From Mycobacterium shigaense (GTDB lineage Bacteria; Actinomycetota; Actinomycetes; Mycobacteriales; Mycobacteriaceae): a stretch of 64,000 nucleotides of DNA. Positions 1 through 11,577 of the stretch are shown one piece after another. Position 1 is the first letter of the stretch. Each line of letters opens with the position of its first letter. The notes under the pieces are model-generated. The model was not told the DNA's origin and did not search any database. It worked only from the letters and a program-made list of their open reading frames with translations. A program made the translations under genes and the position numbers. Location of the stretch: positions 3,348,001 through 3,412,000 of the forward strand of contig NZ_AP018164.1 in assembly GCF_002356315.1 (NCBI RefSeq), read 5' to 3'.

Positions 1-683
1 ATGATCAGCATGGTGATCACCGACCGGTAGACGAACAGCAGCATCACGATGATCACCAGGAAAGTGACCATGGTGACCTTTGCGACGCCCTTCTCACCCG
101 CGTGGGACTGATCGGCAAACAGCGGACCCGCCCCGGTGACGTAAGCCTTGATTCCGGGCGGCGCCGGCACCGATTCGACGATTTTGCGGACGGCGTCCGT
201 AGATTCGCCGGATTTGGCGCTGCCCATGTTGCCGGCGAGGTAGACCTGGACGTACGCGGCCTTCTGGTCGTGGCTCTGGGAGCCGGCCGCGGTCAGCGGA
301 TCACTCCAGAAATCCTGGATGTGCTGAACGTGTTTCTTGTCCTGCTCGAGTCGCTTGACGATCTCGTCGTAGTAGCGATGCGCCTCGGCCCCCAGGGGCT
401 TGTCGCCCTCCAGCAGAATCATTGCCGAACTGTCGGTATCGAACTCCTTGAACGTCGATCCGACATGCATCATCGACTGGAACGACACCGCGTCCCTGGG
501 ACTCTGCGACACCGACTGCCTCTTGGAGACGACCTCCAGCTGCGGAGAGATGGTGTTGGTGACGAAGACGACGCCCAGCCACACCACAACGATCGGCAAC
601 GCGAGCCGGTGGATCATCCGCGGCAGGAACGGCGGGATCAGCGGCTGATCAACGCGCGGCGCAACCTCGGTGGGCTCGCTCAT
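1..683 (-). CDS. MmpL-family RND transporter, N-terminal part (cut by window start)
   Basis: This is the first ~227 residues of an MmpL lipid or siderophore exporter of the inner membrane; the gene runs off at position 1. The frame opens with ATG at 683 (MSEPTEVAPRVDQPLIPPFL), has a hydrophobic first membrane helix at about residues 28-46, then the periplasmic domain with motifs typical of MmpL proteins (FKEFDTDSSAMILLEG near residue 80, YDEIVKRL, HVQHIQDFW), and enters the second membrane helix at about residue 208. The start overlaps the stop of the upstream mmpS by ATGA, so the two are translationally coupled. The substrate cannot be told from this part. Family call is firm; the paralogue is not assigned. 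Confidence 0.93.
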   Translation of the reverse strand, partial: MSEPTEVAPRVDQPLIPPFLPRMIHRLALPIVVVWLGVVFVTNTISPQLEVVSKRQSVSQSPRDAVSFQSMMHVGSTFKEFDTDSSAMILLEGDKPLGAEAHRYYDEIVKRLEQDKKHVQHIQDFWSDPLTAAGSQSHDQKAAYVQVYLAGNMGSAKSGESTDAVRKIVESVPAPPGIKAYVTGAGPLFADQSHAGEKGVAKVTMVTFLVIIVMLLFVYRSVITMLI

Positions 684-1225
684 GCGGACTTGTCCAGGCA
701 GTAGACGAAGGCATTGACGTTCTCGTTGGAGGGCGATTGATTAGCACCCTTGATCACCGCACCGCGCCCGTCGTGGTTGTCCACGACGAAGTGGCAGGCG
801 ATCCAACTGCCGTCTCCTTGCGCTACCAGGTTTGCCGGGATGCCGGGCTTCGTCGACTTCAATACTGTGCTCCAGGGCAAGGGGACGTTGAGGGCCTGCT
901 GCGGATGGGAGTTCTCGTCGAGGTAGTTGATGGTCGCCGTGCTGCCCGGCGAGCCCCAGACCTCGAGCGTGATCGTCTTGGCGTTGAACTGGTCGAGCAC
1001 GTCGCCGTTTACGCCACCGCCGAACGAACCCGCGTGGACGCCGAAGATGCCGTGCAGCCGGTAAACCATGAAACCCGATAGGGCGACGACGGCGGCAATG
1101 GTGAGGACGAGCCAGAACCGGCTGAACAGCCCTTTTTTCTTGGCGCGCTCCGGACGGGGTTTTTCCGCGCTGCTCGGGGGACCCTGGGACGCTAGCGATT
1201 CTTTCCATGGCTCGGTGGTCGTCAT
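680..1225 (-). CDS. MmpS-family membrane accessory protein
   Basis: MmpS proteins are small single-pass proteins that work with an MmpL transporter. This one has 181 residues: a charged cytoplasmic N-terminus rich in Lys/Arg (about 20-33), one transmembrane helix (about 36-56), and a C-terminal extracytoplasmic domain with the family signatures ITLEVWGSPGSTATINYLDE, PLPWST and WIACHFVVDN. It is followed directly, with a 4-base ATGA overlap, by the mmpL gene. The N-terminus is longer than in most MmpS proteins (about 140-150 residues), because of a Pro/Glu/Lys-rich extension. No regulator gene lies beside it; the 256 bases upstream, before the tRNA, show no gene. Confidence 0.93.
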   Translation of the reverse strand: MTTTEPWKESLASQGPPSSAEKPRPERAKKKGLFSRFWLVLTIAAVVALSGFMVYRLHGIFGVHAGSFGGGVNGDVLDQFNAKTITLEVWGSPGSTATINYLDENSHPQQALNVPLPWSTVLKSTKPGIPANLVAQGDGSWIACHFVVDNHDGRGAVIKGANQSPSNENVNAFVYCLDKSA

Positions 1226-1481
1226 GGGCGCTTTCCTAACCAGGGGTGAAGGCTTCTCAACCAGTTAGCTCGGAGATAATCTTAGCCACTCTAAACTACG
1301 GCGAGATGATCTCGGGCTTCTCCCGCCGTCGGCAGCAGCCGCGCGTCGGTGCCCGCAGCGACGGCGCGCCGGGCGTGGACGCGGTTGTCATTGGCGAGAC
1401 TCGTTCGGAAGTGTTGGGCGGCAGTGTGTTTGGCGTCGTGGCAGGTCTGGTCGATGACGGTGTCGCCGCCATGGGCGTTGG

Positions 1482-1553
1482 TGGGCGCGGACGGTATCGA
1501 ACCGCCGACCGCTGGTGTGTAAAACCAGAGCTCTACCACTGAGCTACGCGCCC
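1482..1553 (-). tRNA. tRNA-Val (UAC anticodon)
   Basis: Read on the minus strand, the 7-bp acceptor stem GGGCGCG pairs perfectly with CGCGCCC, followed by discriminator A and an encoded CCA (1481-1479). The D arm (TAGCTCAGTGGTAGAGC) and the T arm with GGTTCGATACC are canonical. The anticodon stem CTGGT/ACCAG holds the loop TTTACAC, giving anticodon TAC, which reads GUA valine codons. From memory M. tuberculosis also has a tRNA-Val just beside ahpE. Confidence 0.95.
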
Positions 1554-1610
1554 CTGAAACCAAACGGACCCGCAGGAGGTTACCTGGCGCGGGCCTGGCG
1601 CCCCAAACTC

Positions 1611-2072
1611 TCAGACCTGCAACGTCGCCAACGCGTCGGTCCACAATCTCTGATCGCGCGCCTCCCCGGGCTCCTTCAACTCCGCGAACCGAATGATCCC
1701 GGCCCGGTCGACGACGAACGTGCCGCGATCGGGATAGCCGGCCTTGTCATTGAACACGCCGTAGGCCGCACTGACCTCGCCGTGCGGCCAGAAGTCCGAC
1801 AGCACGGGAAAGGTGAAGCCGCTTTCGATCGCCCAGACCTTGTGCGTGGGCGGCGGCCCCACCGAGATCGCGAGCACGGCACTGTCGTCATTCTCGAATT
1901 CGGGGAGGTGATCGCGCAACCGGTCCAGCTCGCCCTGACAGATTCTGGTGAATGCCAGCGGGAAGAACACCAGCAGCACGTTCTTGGCACCGCGGTAGCC
2001 ACTCAGCGTGACCGACTGCTGGTTCTGATCGCGCAGGGTGAAATCCGGGGCCGGGGTGCCAACCGGGAGCAT
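1611..2072 (-). CDS. ahpE: One-cysteine peroxiredoxin AhpE
   Basis: AhpE reduces peroxides and peroxynitrite in the cytosol using one peroxidatic cysteine that is recycled by mycoredoxin or mycothiol. The 153-residue protein starts MLPVGTPAPDFTLRD and carries the peroxiredoxin motif P-L-A-F-T-x-x-C (peroxidatic Cys45 counted from the ATG), plus the conserved Arg region and PDRGTFVVD. No resolving cysteine is present, as in the M. tuberculosis protein, to which it is very close. I chose ATG at 2072, which overlaps the stop of the DUF3052 gene as ATGA; a TTG one codon upstream is a less likely start. Confidence 0.96.
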   Translation of the reverse strand: MLPVGTPAPDFTLRDQNQQSVTLSGYRGAKNVLLVFFPLAFTRICQGELDRLRDHLPEFENDDSAVLAISVGPPPTHKVWAIESGFTFPVLSDFWPHGEVSAAYGVFNDKAGYPDRGTFVVDRAGIIRFAELKEPGEARDQRLWTDALATLQV

Positions 2073-2494
2073 CAACGCTTCCCGGTGCGGGACTTCGGTT
2101 GCACCAGGCGGCTGGCGCTCCAGTCACCGAGGTTGACCGACGAGGTCGGCATCAGACCCGCCGTGGGCGCCGCCTCGGCGATCTCGGCGGGCAGCACGTG
2201 ACCGGGCTTGCCGGTCTTGGGGGTCAGCACCCAGATGACGCCGTCTTCGGCCAGCGGGCTGATCGCGTCCATCAGGGTGTCGACCAGGTCGCCGTCGCCG
2301 TCTCGCCACCACAGCAACGCGACGTCCACGACCTCGTCGGTGTCTTCGTCGAGCAACTCGCCGCCACAGGCGTCCTCCACCGCGGCGCGAATATCGTCGT
2401 CGACGTCTTCGTCCCAGCCCCACTCCTGGACAACTTGGTCTCGTTGCACGCCCAGCTTGCGAGCGAAGTTCGAGGCGTCATCCGCCGCGACCAC
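2072..2494 (-). CDS. DUF3052 family conserved protein
   Basis: A 140-residue, strongly acidic cytosolic protein of unknown function found in actinobacteria, where it is commonly next to ahpE. The sequence has an N-terminal Asp/Glu-rich half (WGWDEDVDDDIRAAVED) and a C-terminal half that looks like a small alpha/beta domain (GVIWVLTPKTGKPGHVLPAE). Translation starts at GTG 2494, preceded by a good GGAGG site. The stop overlaps the ahpE start by four bases, so the two are probably co-translated, suggesting a link to peroxide stress. There are no catalytic motifs that I recognise. Confidence 0.9.
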   Translation of the reverse strand: MVAADDASNFARKLGVQRDQVVQEWGWDEDVDDDIRAAVEDACGGELLDEDTDEVVDVALLWWRDGDGDLVDTLMDAISPLAEDGVIWVLTPKTGKPGHVLPAEIAEAAPTAGLMPTSSVNLGDWSASRLVQPKSRTGKR

Positions 2495-2573
2495 CGTAGG
2501 GCCTCCTTCTACCGTCTGGGACGTGCGATTGGGAATTATCGTCGCACAGCCAGGCGCCGTGCCATACTCCGCC

Positions 2574-3161
2574 TCAAAAGGAAGCCAGGCAGAGTTTCAG
2601 CGCCGCGGTCTTTGTCTTGTTGAGCCGGTCCACCCGCTTGTTGAATTCCCCCGTCGGCGCGTGGGTGCCGATCGCGTTCGCCACGTCGTGCGCGGAGTCG
2701 ACATAGGCGTTGAACGCGTCCTTCAGCTGCGACGACAGCGCATCGTTGAAGCTGTTGCTCACCTGCGAGGCGCTGTCGTTCAGGGCATCGATGGCCGGCC
2801 CCTCGGTTGGGCCGGTGTTGCGGCCCGCATTGAACGCCCCGACAAAGATGTTCACCTTGTCGATCGCGTCCTTACTGGAGGTGGCGAGCGAGTCGCAGGC
2901 CGTGTGCACCGCCTTGGTCGTCAGCGATTGCTGGCGCTGGGATTCGCGGATGCTGGAGGTCGCCGACGAGGCCGACACCGACGCGGAGACCGATTGCCGG
3001 TAGGCGGGCGCCACCTTGGTGTCGGGGCTGGCCGTCCCGTTCGTGACGGTCGTACAGCCCACGACGCCCATCAGCGCCGCCGCGACGCAGCCGATCGCCA
3101 ACAGGCCTCGCCTCGGGAACGTCCCGAGGCTCGCAGGAAAAGCACGCCATCCGGTGGGCAC
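2574..3161 (-). CDS. Probable lipoprotein, Rv2240c-like
   Basis: A probable exported lipoprotein of about 195 residues. From the GTG at 3161 the N-terminus has arginines (about 6-18), a hydrophobic stretch [17 protein letters not shown] and a lipobox ending VVGC at about residue 35, so the mature protein would begin at this cysteine. The rest is Ser/Ala/Thr-rich and predicted helical (coiled-coil-like [22 protein letters not shown]), ending with a Lys-rich helix and a C-terminal cysteine. It lies between DUF3052 (79 bases away) and, divergently, aceE. The frame stays open further upstream to 3428, but that part would overlap aceE and lacks protein-like composition. Function unknown. Confidence 0.75.
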   Translation of the reverse strand: MPTGWRAFPASLGTFPRRGLLAIGCVAAALMGVVGCTTVTNGTASPDTKVAPAYRQSVSASVSASSATSSIRESQRQQSLTTKAVHTACDSLATSSKDAIDKVNIFVGAFNAGRNTGPTEGPAIDALNDSASQVSNSFNDALSSQLKDAFNAYVDSAHDVANAIGTHAPTGEFNKRVDRLNKTKTAALKLCLASF

Positions 3162-3331
3162 GGTTGCTGACGTTACCGGGTCGACCCGCCGGTGGCCGTG
3201 CACGCGCCGCGTTGTCGGCCGCGGGTCAACCTTCGCCGGGGATCGGGCCGCGGTTACCGCTCCCGGCGGCGGTACGGCACGATAGTGACGAACGGGCATG
3301 CAGTAGTTCCGCCGACAACAGGAGTAGTGCG

Positions 3332-6121
<2,790 letters not shown>

Positions 6122-6193
6122 CGGTATGACGGCGGCGCCCAACCCGGCGCGGCTTTGGCGAGAAGTTCCAGAAAACCGGCGTAGATTTTAGGG

Positions 6194-7528
6194 GTGAATG
6201 ACAACCCCTTCGCCGGTCCCTTTGCGAAGCATCCCAGGTCACCCCTAAAACTGCTGGACACGGTCCCGGATTCGGTGCTGCGGCGATTGAAGCAGTATTC
6301 GGGCCGCCTGGCCACCGAGGCGGTGTCGGCCATGCAGGAGCGGTTGCCGTTCTTCGCCGACCTGGAAGCGTCTCAGCGAGCCAGCGTGGCGCTGGTGGTG
6401 CAGACCGCGGTGGTGAATTTCGTCGAGTGGATGCAGGATCCGCACAGCAACGTCAGCTACACCGCGCAGGCATTCGAGCTGGTGCCCCAGGACTTGCGAC
6501 AGCGCATCGCACTGCGCCACACCGTGGAGATGGTCCGCGTCACGATGGAGTTCTTCGAGGAGGTGGTGCCGCTTCTGGCCCGGTCCGAAGAGCAGCTGAC
6601 CGCGCTCACGGTGGGCATTTTGAAGTACAGCCGCGACCTGGCCTTCACCGCCGCCAGCGCATACGCCGACGCGGCCGAGGCCCGCGGCACCTGGGACAGC
6701 CGGATGGAGGCCAGCGTCGTCGACGCGGTGGTACGCGGCGACACCGGGCCCGAGCTGCTGTCCCGGGCGGCCGCTCTGAACTGGGACACCACCGCGCCGG
6801 CGACGGTCGTGGTGGGCATCCCGGCGCTCGGCGACGACGGCGACGCGAAGGGCGCCGGCGGTCACGGCACCGTGCGGGCCAGCCAACACGTGCGCGACAT
6901 CGCCGCACATCACGGGCGGGCGGCGCTCACCGACGTGCACGGCACCTGGCTGGTCGCGATCGTGTCCGGCCAGGTGTCGCCGACGGACAAGTTCCTGGGC
7001 GACCTGCTCAGCGCGTTCTCGGACGGCCCAGTGGTCATCGGGCCCACCGCGCCGATGCTGACGGCGGCGTATCACAGTGCCAGCGAGGCGATTTCGGGAA
7101 TGAACGCCGTCGCGGGCTGGCATGGCGCGCCGCGGCCGGTGCTGGCCCGGGAGCTGTTACCCGAGCGCGCCCTGATGGGTGACGCGTCGGCGATCGTGGC
7201 CCTGCACACCGACGTCATGGGTCCGCTTGCTGACGCCGGTCCCACCCTTGTTGAAACCCTTGACGCTTTCTTAGATTCTGGCGGTGCGATCGAGGCCTGC
7301 GCGCGCAAGTTGTTCGTTCATCCAAACACCGTGCGGTATCGACTCAAGCGCATCACCGACTTCACCGGCAGGGACCCCACCCAGCCGCGCGACGCCTACG
7401 TGCTGCGGGTGGCGGCCACCGTCGGCCAACTCAACTACCCCACGCACCCCTTTGGTGGCGCCAACAATGCCCCGCCGGCGGTCCCGCTCCCGGTCAGAAC
7501 GGCTTCGGCGGCCCCATCAGCGCAATAG
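6194..7528 (+). CDS. mabR: MabR, PucR-type transcriptional regulator of the FAS-II operon
   Basis: MabR (Rv2242 in M. tuberculosis) controls transcription of the adjacent mycolic acid elongation operon. This 444-residue protein has an N-terminal sensory region (about 20-180), a GGDEF-like/CdaR middle region, and a C-terminal PucR helix-turn-helix (about 365-425: LDSGGAIEACARKLFVHPNT then VRYRLKRI), where helices read like other PucR regulators. It begins 72 bases after aceE and ends 140 bases before fabD. The gap to fabD contains a strong inverted repeat (7582-7602) that is the obvious binding site. Slightly longer than the tuberculosis protein because of a Pro/Ala-rich C-terminal tail. Confidence 0.92.
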   Translation: MNDNPFAGPFAKHPRSPLKLLDTVPDSVLRRLKQYSGRLATEAVSAMQERLPFFADLEASQRASVALVVQTAVVNFVEWMQDPHSNVSYTAQAFELVPQDLRQRIALRHTVEMVRVTMEFFEEVVPLLARSEEQLTALTVGILKYSRDLAFTAASAYADAAEARGTWDSRMEASVVDAVVRGDTGPELLSRAAALNWDTTAPATVVVGIPALGDDGDAKGAGGHGTVRASQHVRDIAAHHGRAALTDVHGTWLVAIVSGQVSPTDKFLGDLLSAFSDGPVVIGPTAPMLTAAYHSASEAISGMNAVAGWHGAPRPVLARELLPERALMGDASAIVALHTDVMGPLADAGPTLVETLDAFLDSGGAIEACARKLFVHPNTVRYRLKRITDFTGRDPTQPRDAYVLRVAATVGQLNYPTHPFGGANNAPPAVPLPVRTASAAPSAQ

Positions 7529-7581
7529 TGATTTAGGCGACAGATCGCGGGGCGGTCTCAAAAGCGTAGCTTACGGGGGTG

Positions 7582-7602
7582 TTTTGTAGGGTGTATACAA
7601 AA
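7582..7602. promoter_or_regulatory. Inverted repeat upstream of fabD, probable MabR operator
   Basis: TTTTGTA (7582-7588) and TACAAAA (7596-7602) are perfect 7-base inverted arms around a 7-base spacer. The arms are strikingly AT-rich for this genome. The site is 67 bases before the fabD start and directly downstream of mabR, the known regulator of this operon. Assignment to MabR is inferred from position and symmetry. Confidence 0.75.
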
Positions 7603-7668
7603 ACCTAAGACGAGGTTCATAATCTGTTACACCCGCCAAAACCGTTTCCACAGTGTTCTCTTAGACAC

Positions 7669-8577
7669 GTGATTGCATTGCTTGCGCCCGGACAGGGTTC
7701 GCAGACCGAGGGAATGCTCTTGCCGTGGCTGGAACTGCCCGGTGCGGCCGACCAGCTGGCGCTGTGGTCGAAGGCCAGCGGCCTGGATCTCGTGCGACTG
7801 GGCACCACCGCCTCGACCGAGGAGATCACCGACACCGCCGTCACACAGCCGTTGGTCGTCGCCGCGACGCTGCTGGCCCACCAGGAACTCACCAAGCGCG
7901 GCCTGTTCGCGGGTGAGGAACTGATCGTGGCCGGTCACTCCGTCGGCGAGATCGCGGCCTACGCCATCGCCGGTGTCCTGGGCGCCGACGACGCCGTCTC
8001 CCTGGCCGCCACCCGCGGCGCCGAGATGGCCAAGGCTTGTGCCACCGAGCCGACCGGCATGTCCGCGGTACTGGGCGGCGACGAGGCCGAAGTCCTGAGC
8101 CGCCTCGAGCAGCTTGACCTGTGCCCCGCGAACCGCAACGCCGCCGGGCAGATCGTCGCCGCCGGCGCGCTGACCGCGCTGGAGAAGCTCGCCGAAGACC
8201 CGCCGGCCAAGGCCCGGGTGCGCGCCCTCGGCGTCGCCGGAGCTTTCCACACCAAGTACATGGCGTCGGCCCTCGAGGGTTACGCTGCTGCGGCGGCCGG
8301 GATCGCGACCAGCGAGCCCACCGCCACGCTGCTGTCCAACCGCGACGGCGCGCCGGTGACCTCGGCCGCCGCGGCGATGGAAGCACTGGTCGCTCAGCTG
8401 ACCCAGCCGGTGCGCTGGGACCTGTGCACCGCCTATCTGCGTGAGCACACTGTCAAGGCGATCGTGGAGTTCCCGCCCGCGGGCACTCTCGCCGGGATCG
8501 CCAAGCGAGAACTTCGGGGGGTTCCGACGCGCGCCGTCAAGTCGCCCGCAGATCTGGACGAGTTGGCCGACATCTAG
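7669..8577 (+). CDS. fabD: Malonyl-CoA:ACP transacylase FabD
   Basis: FabD moves malonyl from CoA to the acyl carrier protein AcpM, feeding the FAS-II elongation cycle for meromycolate synthesis. It has 302 residues, the same length as the M. tuberculosis enzyme. The nucleophile elbow GHSVGE places the catalytic serine at residue 91; the N-terminal loop GQGSQ and the GAFHTKYM segment with the catalytic histidine are present. It starts with GTG at 7669 and is the first gene of the fabD-acpM-kasA-kasB-accD6 operon, downstream of the probable MabR operator. Confidence 0.97.
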   Translation: MIALLAPGQGSQTEGMLLPWLELPGAADQLALWSKASGLDLVRLGTTASTEEITDTAVTQPLVVAATLLAHQELTKRGLFAGEELIVAGHSVGEIAAYAIAGVLGADDAVSLAATRGAEMAKACATEPTGMSAVLGGDEAEVLSRLEQLDLCPANRNAAGQIVAAGALTALEKLAEDPPAKARVRALGVAGAFHTKYMASALEGYAAAAAGIATSEPTATLLSNRDGAPVTSAAAAMEALVAQLTQPVRWDLCTAYLREHTVKAIVEFPPAGTLAGIAKRELRGVPTRAVKSPADLDELADI

Positions 8578-8653
8578 CGCCACCCGTCCAGGTACAACCA
8601 AAGAGCACATCAATTCGATTTGCACACAACACATTACGAAGGGAAGTAAGGCT

Positions 8654-8998
8654 GTGGCCGTTAGTCAGGAAGAAATCATTGCCGGTATTGCCGAGATCAT
8701 CGAAGAGGTAACCGGTATCGAGCCCTCCGAGGTCACCCCGGAGAAGTCCTTCGTCGACGACCTGGACATCGACTCGCTGTCGATGGTCGAGATCGCCGTG
8801 CAGACCGAGGACAAGTACGGCGTGAAGATCCCGGACGAGGACCTGGCCGGTCTGCGCACCGTCGGTGACGTCGTCTCCTACATCCAGAAGCTCGAGGAAG
8901 AAGACCCCGAGGCCGCCGCGGCCCTGCGCGCCAAGCTGGAGTCCGAGAACCCCGAGGCTGTCGCCAACGTCAAGGCAAGGCTGGAAGCGGACAAGTGA
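8654..8998 (+). CDS. acpM: Meromycolate-extension acyl carrier protein AcpM
   Basis: AcpM carries growing meromycolate chains on a 4'-phosphopantetheine arm through FAS-II. The 114-residue protein has the attachment motif DSLSM with the modified serine at position 41, an acidic four-helix core and the long charged C-terminal tail (about residues 80-114) characteristic of mycobacterial AcpM. GTG 8654 follows a GAAGGGAAGT ribosome site; the frame is open upstream but that part is not conserved. The stop overlaps the kasA start as GTGA, giving translational coupling. Confidence 0.97.
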   Translation: MAVSQEEIIAGIAEIIEEVTGIEPSEVTPEKSFVDDLDIDSLSMVEIAVQTEDKYGVKIPDEDLAGLRTVGDVVSYIQKLEEEDPEAAAALRAKLESENPEAVANVKARLEADK

Positions 8999-10245
8999 CC
9001 AAGCCTTCCACTGCTAATGGCGGTTACCCCAGTGTTGTGGTAACCGCTGTCGCGGCGACGACCTCCATCGCGCCGGACATCGAGAGCACGTGGAAGGGTT
9101 TGCTGGCCGGCGAAAGCGGCATCCGCGTACTCGAAGACGAATTCGTCACCAAGTGGGACCTGCCCGTCAAGATCGGCGGTCATCTCAAGGAACCCATCGA
9201 CGAGCACATGGGCAGGCTCGACCTGCGCCGCATGTCGTATGTGCAGCGGCTGGCCAAGTATCTGAGTGGTCAGCTCTGGGACAACGCCGGCACTCCCGAA
9301 CTCGACCCGGACCGCTTCAGCGTTGTGGTGGGCACCGGGTTGGGCGGCGCCGAGCGCATCGTCGAGAGCTACGACCTGATGAACGAGGGCGGCCCCCGCA
9401 AGGTGTCGCCGCTGGCCGTTCAGATGATCATGCCCAACGGCGCCGCGGCGACCGTCGGGCTGCAGCTCGGTGCCCGCGCCGGGGTGATCACCCCGGTGTC
9501 GGCCTGTTCGTCGGGCTCGGAGGCGATCGGTCACGCGTGGCGTCAAATCGTCATGGGCGACGCAGATGTCGCCGTGTGTGGCGGTGTCGAAGGCCCCATC
9601 GAGGCGCTGCCGATCGCGGCGTTCTCGATGATGCGGGCCATGTCGACCCGCAACGACGAGCCCGAGCGGGCGTCGCGGCCGTTCGACAAGGACCGCGACG
9701 GCTTCGTCTTCGGCGAGGCGGGGGCACTGATGATCATCGAGACCGAGGAGCACGCCAAGGCCCGCGGCGCCAGGCCGTTGGCCCGACTGCTCGGTGCCGG
9801 TATCACCTCGGACGCCTTCCACATGGTGGCGCCCGCGGCCGACGGAATTCGCGCCGGCCGGGCCATGACGCGCGCGCTGGAGCTGGCCGGCTTGTCCGCC
9901 AAGGACGTCGACCACATCAACGCGCACGGGACCGCGACACCGATCGGTGACAGCGCCGAGGCCAACGCCATCCGGGTCGCCGGATGCGAGCAGGCCGCGG
10001 TCTACGCGCCGAAGTCGGCACTGGGCCACTCCATCGGCGCGGTCGGGGCGCTGGAATCGGTGCTCACGGTGCTTGCCCTGCGCGACGGCGTCATCCCACC
10101 CACGCTGAATTACGAAACACCGGACCCGGAGATCAATCTCGATGTTGTCGCAGGCGAACCTCGCTACGGCGATTTCCGTTATGCGATCAACAACTCGTTT
10201 GGGTTCGGCGGCCACAACGTGGCCCTCGCCTTCGGGCGTTACTAG
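8995..10245 (+). CDS. kasA: Beta-ketoacyl-ACP synthase KasA
   Basis: KasA condenses malonyl-AcpM with acyl-AcpM in the early rounds of mycolate elongation and is the target of thiolactomycin-type inhibitors. 416 residues, as in M. tuberculosis. The catalytic Cys171 lies in [14 protein letters not shown], the first catalytic histidine in HGTATPIGD and the second in [15 protein letters not shown]; the C-terminal [10 protein letters not shown] glycine loop is intact. The GTG start at 8995 overlaps the acpM stop by four bases. It is followed after 30 bases by its paralogue kasB. Confidence 0.98.
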   Translation: MTKPSTANGGYPSVVVTAVAATTSIAPDIESTWKGLLAGESGIRVLEDEFVTKWDLPVKIGGHLKEPIDEHMGRLDLRRMSYVQRLAKYLSGQLWDNAGTPELDPDRFSVVVGTGLGGAERIVESYDLMNEGGPRKVSPLAVQMIMPNGAAATVGLQLGARAGVITPVSACSSGSEAIGHAWRQIVMGDADVAVCGGVEGPIEALPIAAFSMMRAMSTRNDEPERASRPFDKDRDGFVFGEAGALMIIETEEHAKARGARPLARLLGAGITSDAFHMVAPAADGIRAGRAMTRALELAGLSAKDVDHINAHGTATPIGDSAEANAIRVAGCEQAAVYAPKSALGHSIGAVGALESVLTVLALRDGVIPPTLNYETPDPEINLDVVAGEPRYGDFRYAINNSFGFGGHNVALAFGRY

Positions 10246-10275
10246 CGAAGCAAGGAAGGAACCTTCGTCACTCCC

Positions 10276-11529
10276 ATGACAGAGCTGGTTACGGGGAAAG
10301 CTTTCCCCAATGTGGTCGTCACCGGCATCGCCGCCACGACCGCCTTGGCACCCGACGCGGAGAACACCTGGAAGTTGTTGCAAGACGGCCAAAGTGGAAT
10401 CCGCATCCTCGACGACCCGTTCGTCGAGGAGTACAACCTGCCGGTTCGCATCGGTGGGCACCTCGTGGAGGAGTTCGACAGCCAGCTCACGCGTATCGAG
10501 CTGCGCCGCACGGGCTACCTGCAGCGGATGTCCACCATCTTAGGCCGCCGGGTATGGGAGAATGCCGGCTCGCCCGAAGTGGACACCACCCGGTTGGCGG
10601 TGTCCATCGGCACCGGCCTCGGCTCGTCCGAGGAACTGGTTTTCAGTTATGACGACATGCGTGCTCGCGGCATGAAGGCCGTCTCCCCGTTGGGTGTGCA
10701 GAAGTACATGCCCAACGGCGCGGCTGCCGCGGTCGGCCTGGAACGGCAGGCCAAAGCCGGTGTGATGACACCGGTTTCGGCCTGCGCCTCCGGTAACGAG
10801 GGCATCGCCCGGGCCTGGCAGCAGATCGTGCTGGGCGAAGCCGACATGGCGATCTGCGGCGGTGTCGAGACCCAGATCGAGGCGGTGCCGATCGCGGCGT
10901 TCGCCGCCATGCGCGTCGTGATGTCGACCACCAACGACGACCCGGCCGGCGCGTGCCGCCCGTTCGACAAGGACCGCAACGGCTTCGTGTTCGGCGAGGC
11001 CGGGGCGCTGATGACGATCGAGACCGAAGAGCACGCCAAGGCCCGCGGCGCCAACATCCTGGCCCGCATCATGGGCGCCAGCATCACCTCGGACGGCTTC
11101 CACATGGTGGCACCGGACCCCAACGGCGAGCGCGCCGGACACGCGATGACCCGCGCGATCCAGCTGGCGGGCCTGACGCCCAACGACATCGACCACGTCA
11201 ACGCCCACGCCACCGGCACTCAGGTCGGCGACCTGGCCGAGTCCAAGGCCATCAACCGGGCGCTCGGCAACAAGATCCCGGCGGTCTACGCGCCCAAATC
11301 CGCGCTGGGCCACTCGGTGGGGGCCGTCGGTGCGCTGGAGTCGATCCTGACCGTGCTCGCGTTGCGCGATCAGGTGATCCCCCCGACGCTGAACCTGGTC
11401 AACCTCGATCCGGAAATTGATTTGGATGTGGTTGCAGGTAAGCCACGGCCTGGTAACTACCAGTACGCCCTCAACAACTCGTTCGGCTTCGGCGGTCACA
11501 ATGTGGCGATCGCCTTCGGGCGGTACTAA
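10276..11529 (+). CDS. kasB: Beta-ketoacyl-ACP synthase KasB
   Basis: KasB performs the last elongation rounds that give full-length meromycolate. 417 residues with catalytic Cys170 (SACASGNEG), the histidine motif [11 protein letters not shown] and [18 protein letters not shown] 10276 is the first possible start: the frame upstream meets the kasA stop with no start codon between, unlike the longer annotated form in M. tuberculosis. The ribosome site AAGGAAGGA (10252-10260) sits about 15 bases from this ATG, a rather long spacing. It is clearly a duplicate of kasA. Confidence 0.97.
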   Translation: MTELVTGKAFPNVVVTGIAATTALAPDAENTWKLLQDGQSGIRILDDPFVEEYNLPVRIGGHLVEEFDSQLTRIELRRTGYLQRMSTILGRRVWENAGSPEVDTTRLAVSIGTGLGSSEELVFSYDDMRARGMKAVSPLGVQKYMPNGAAAAVGLERQAKAGVMTPVSACASGNEGIARAWQQIVLGEADMAICGGVETQIEAVPIAAFAAMRVVMSTTNDDPAGACRPFDKDRNGFVFGEAGALMTIETEEHAKARGANILARIMGASITSDGFHMVAPDPNGERAGHAMTRAIQLAGLTPNDIDHVNAHATGTQVGDLAESKAINRALGNKIPAVYAPKSALGHSVGAVGALESILTVLALRDQVIPPTLNLVNLDPEIDLDVVAGKPRPGNYQYALNNSFGFGGHNVAIAFGRY

Positions 11530-11577
11530 GACCCGGCGGTAGTAACCCCAGCTTCACCGGAAAACAGGAGATTGGCG

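Noticed and set aside
8878-10461. Long minus-strand open frame across acpM, kasA and kasB
   Set aside because: It lies over three well-conserved genes; composition and lack of any family motif identify it as a shadow.
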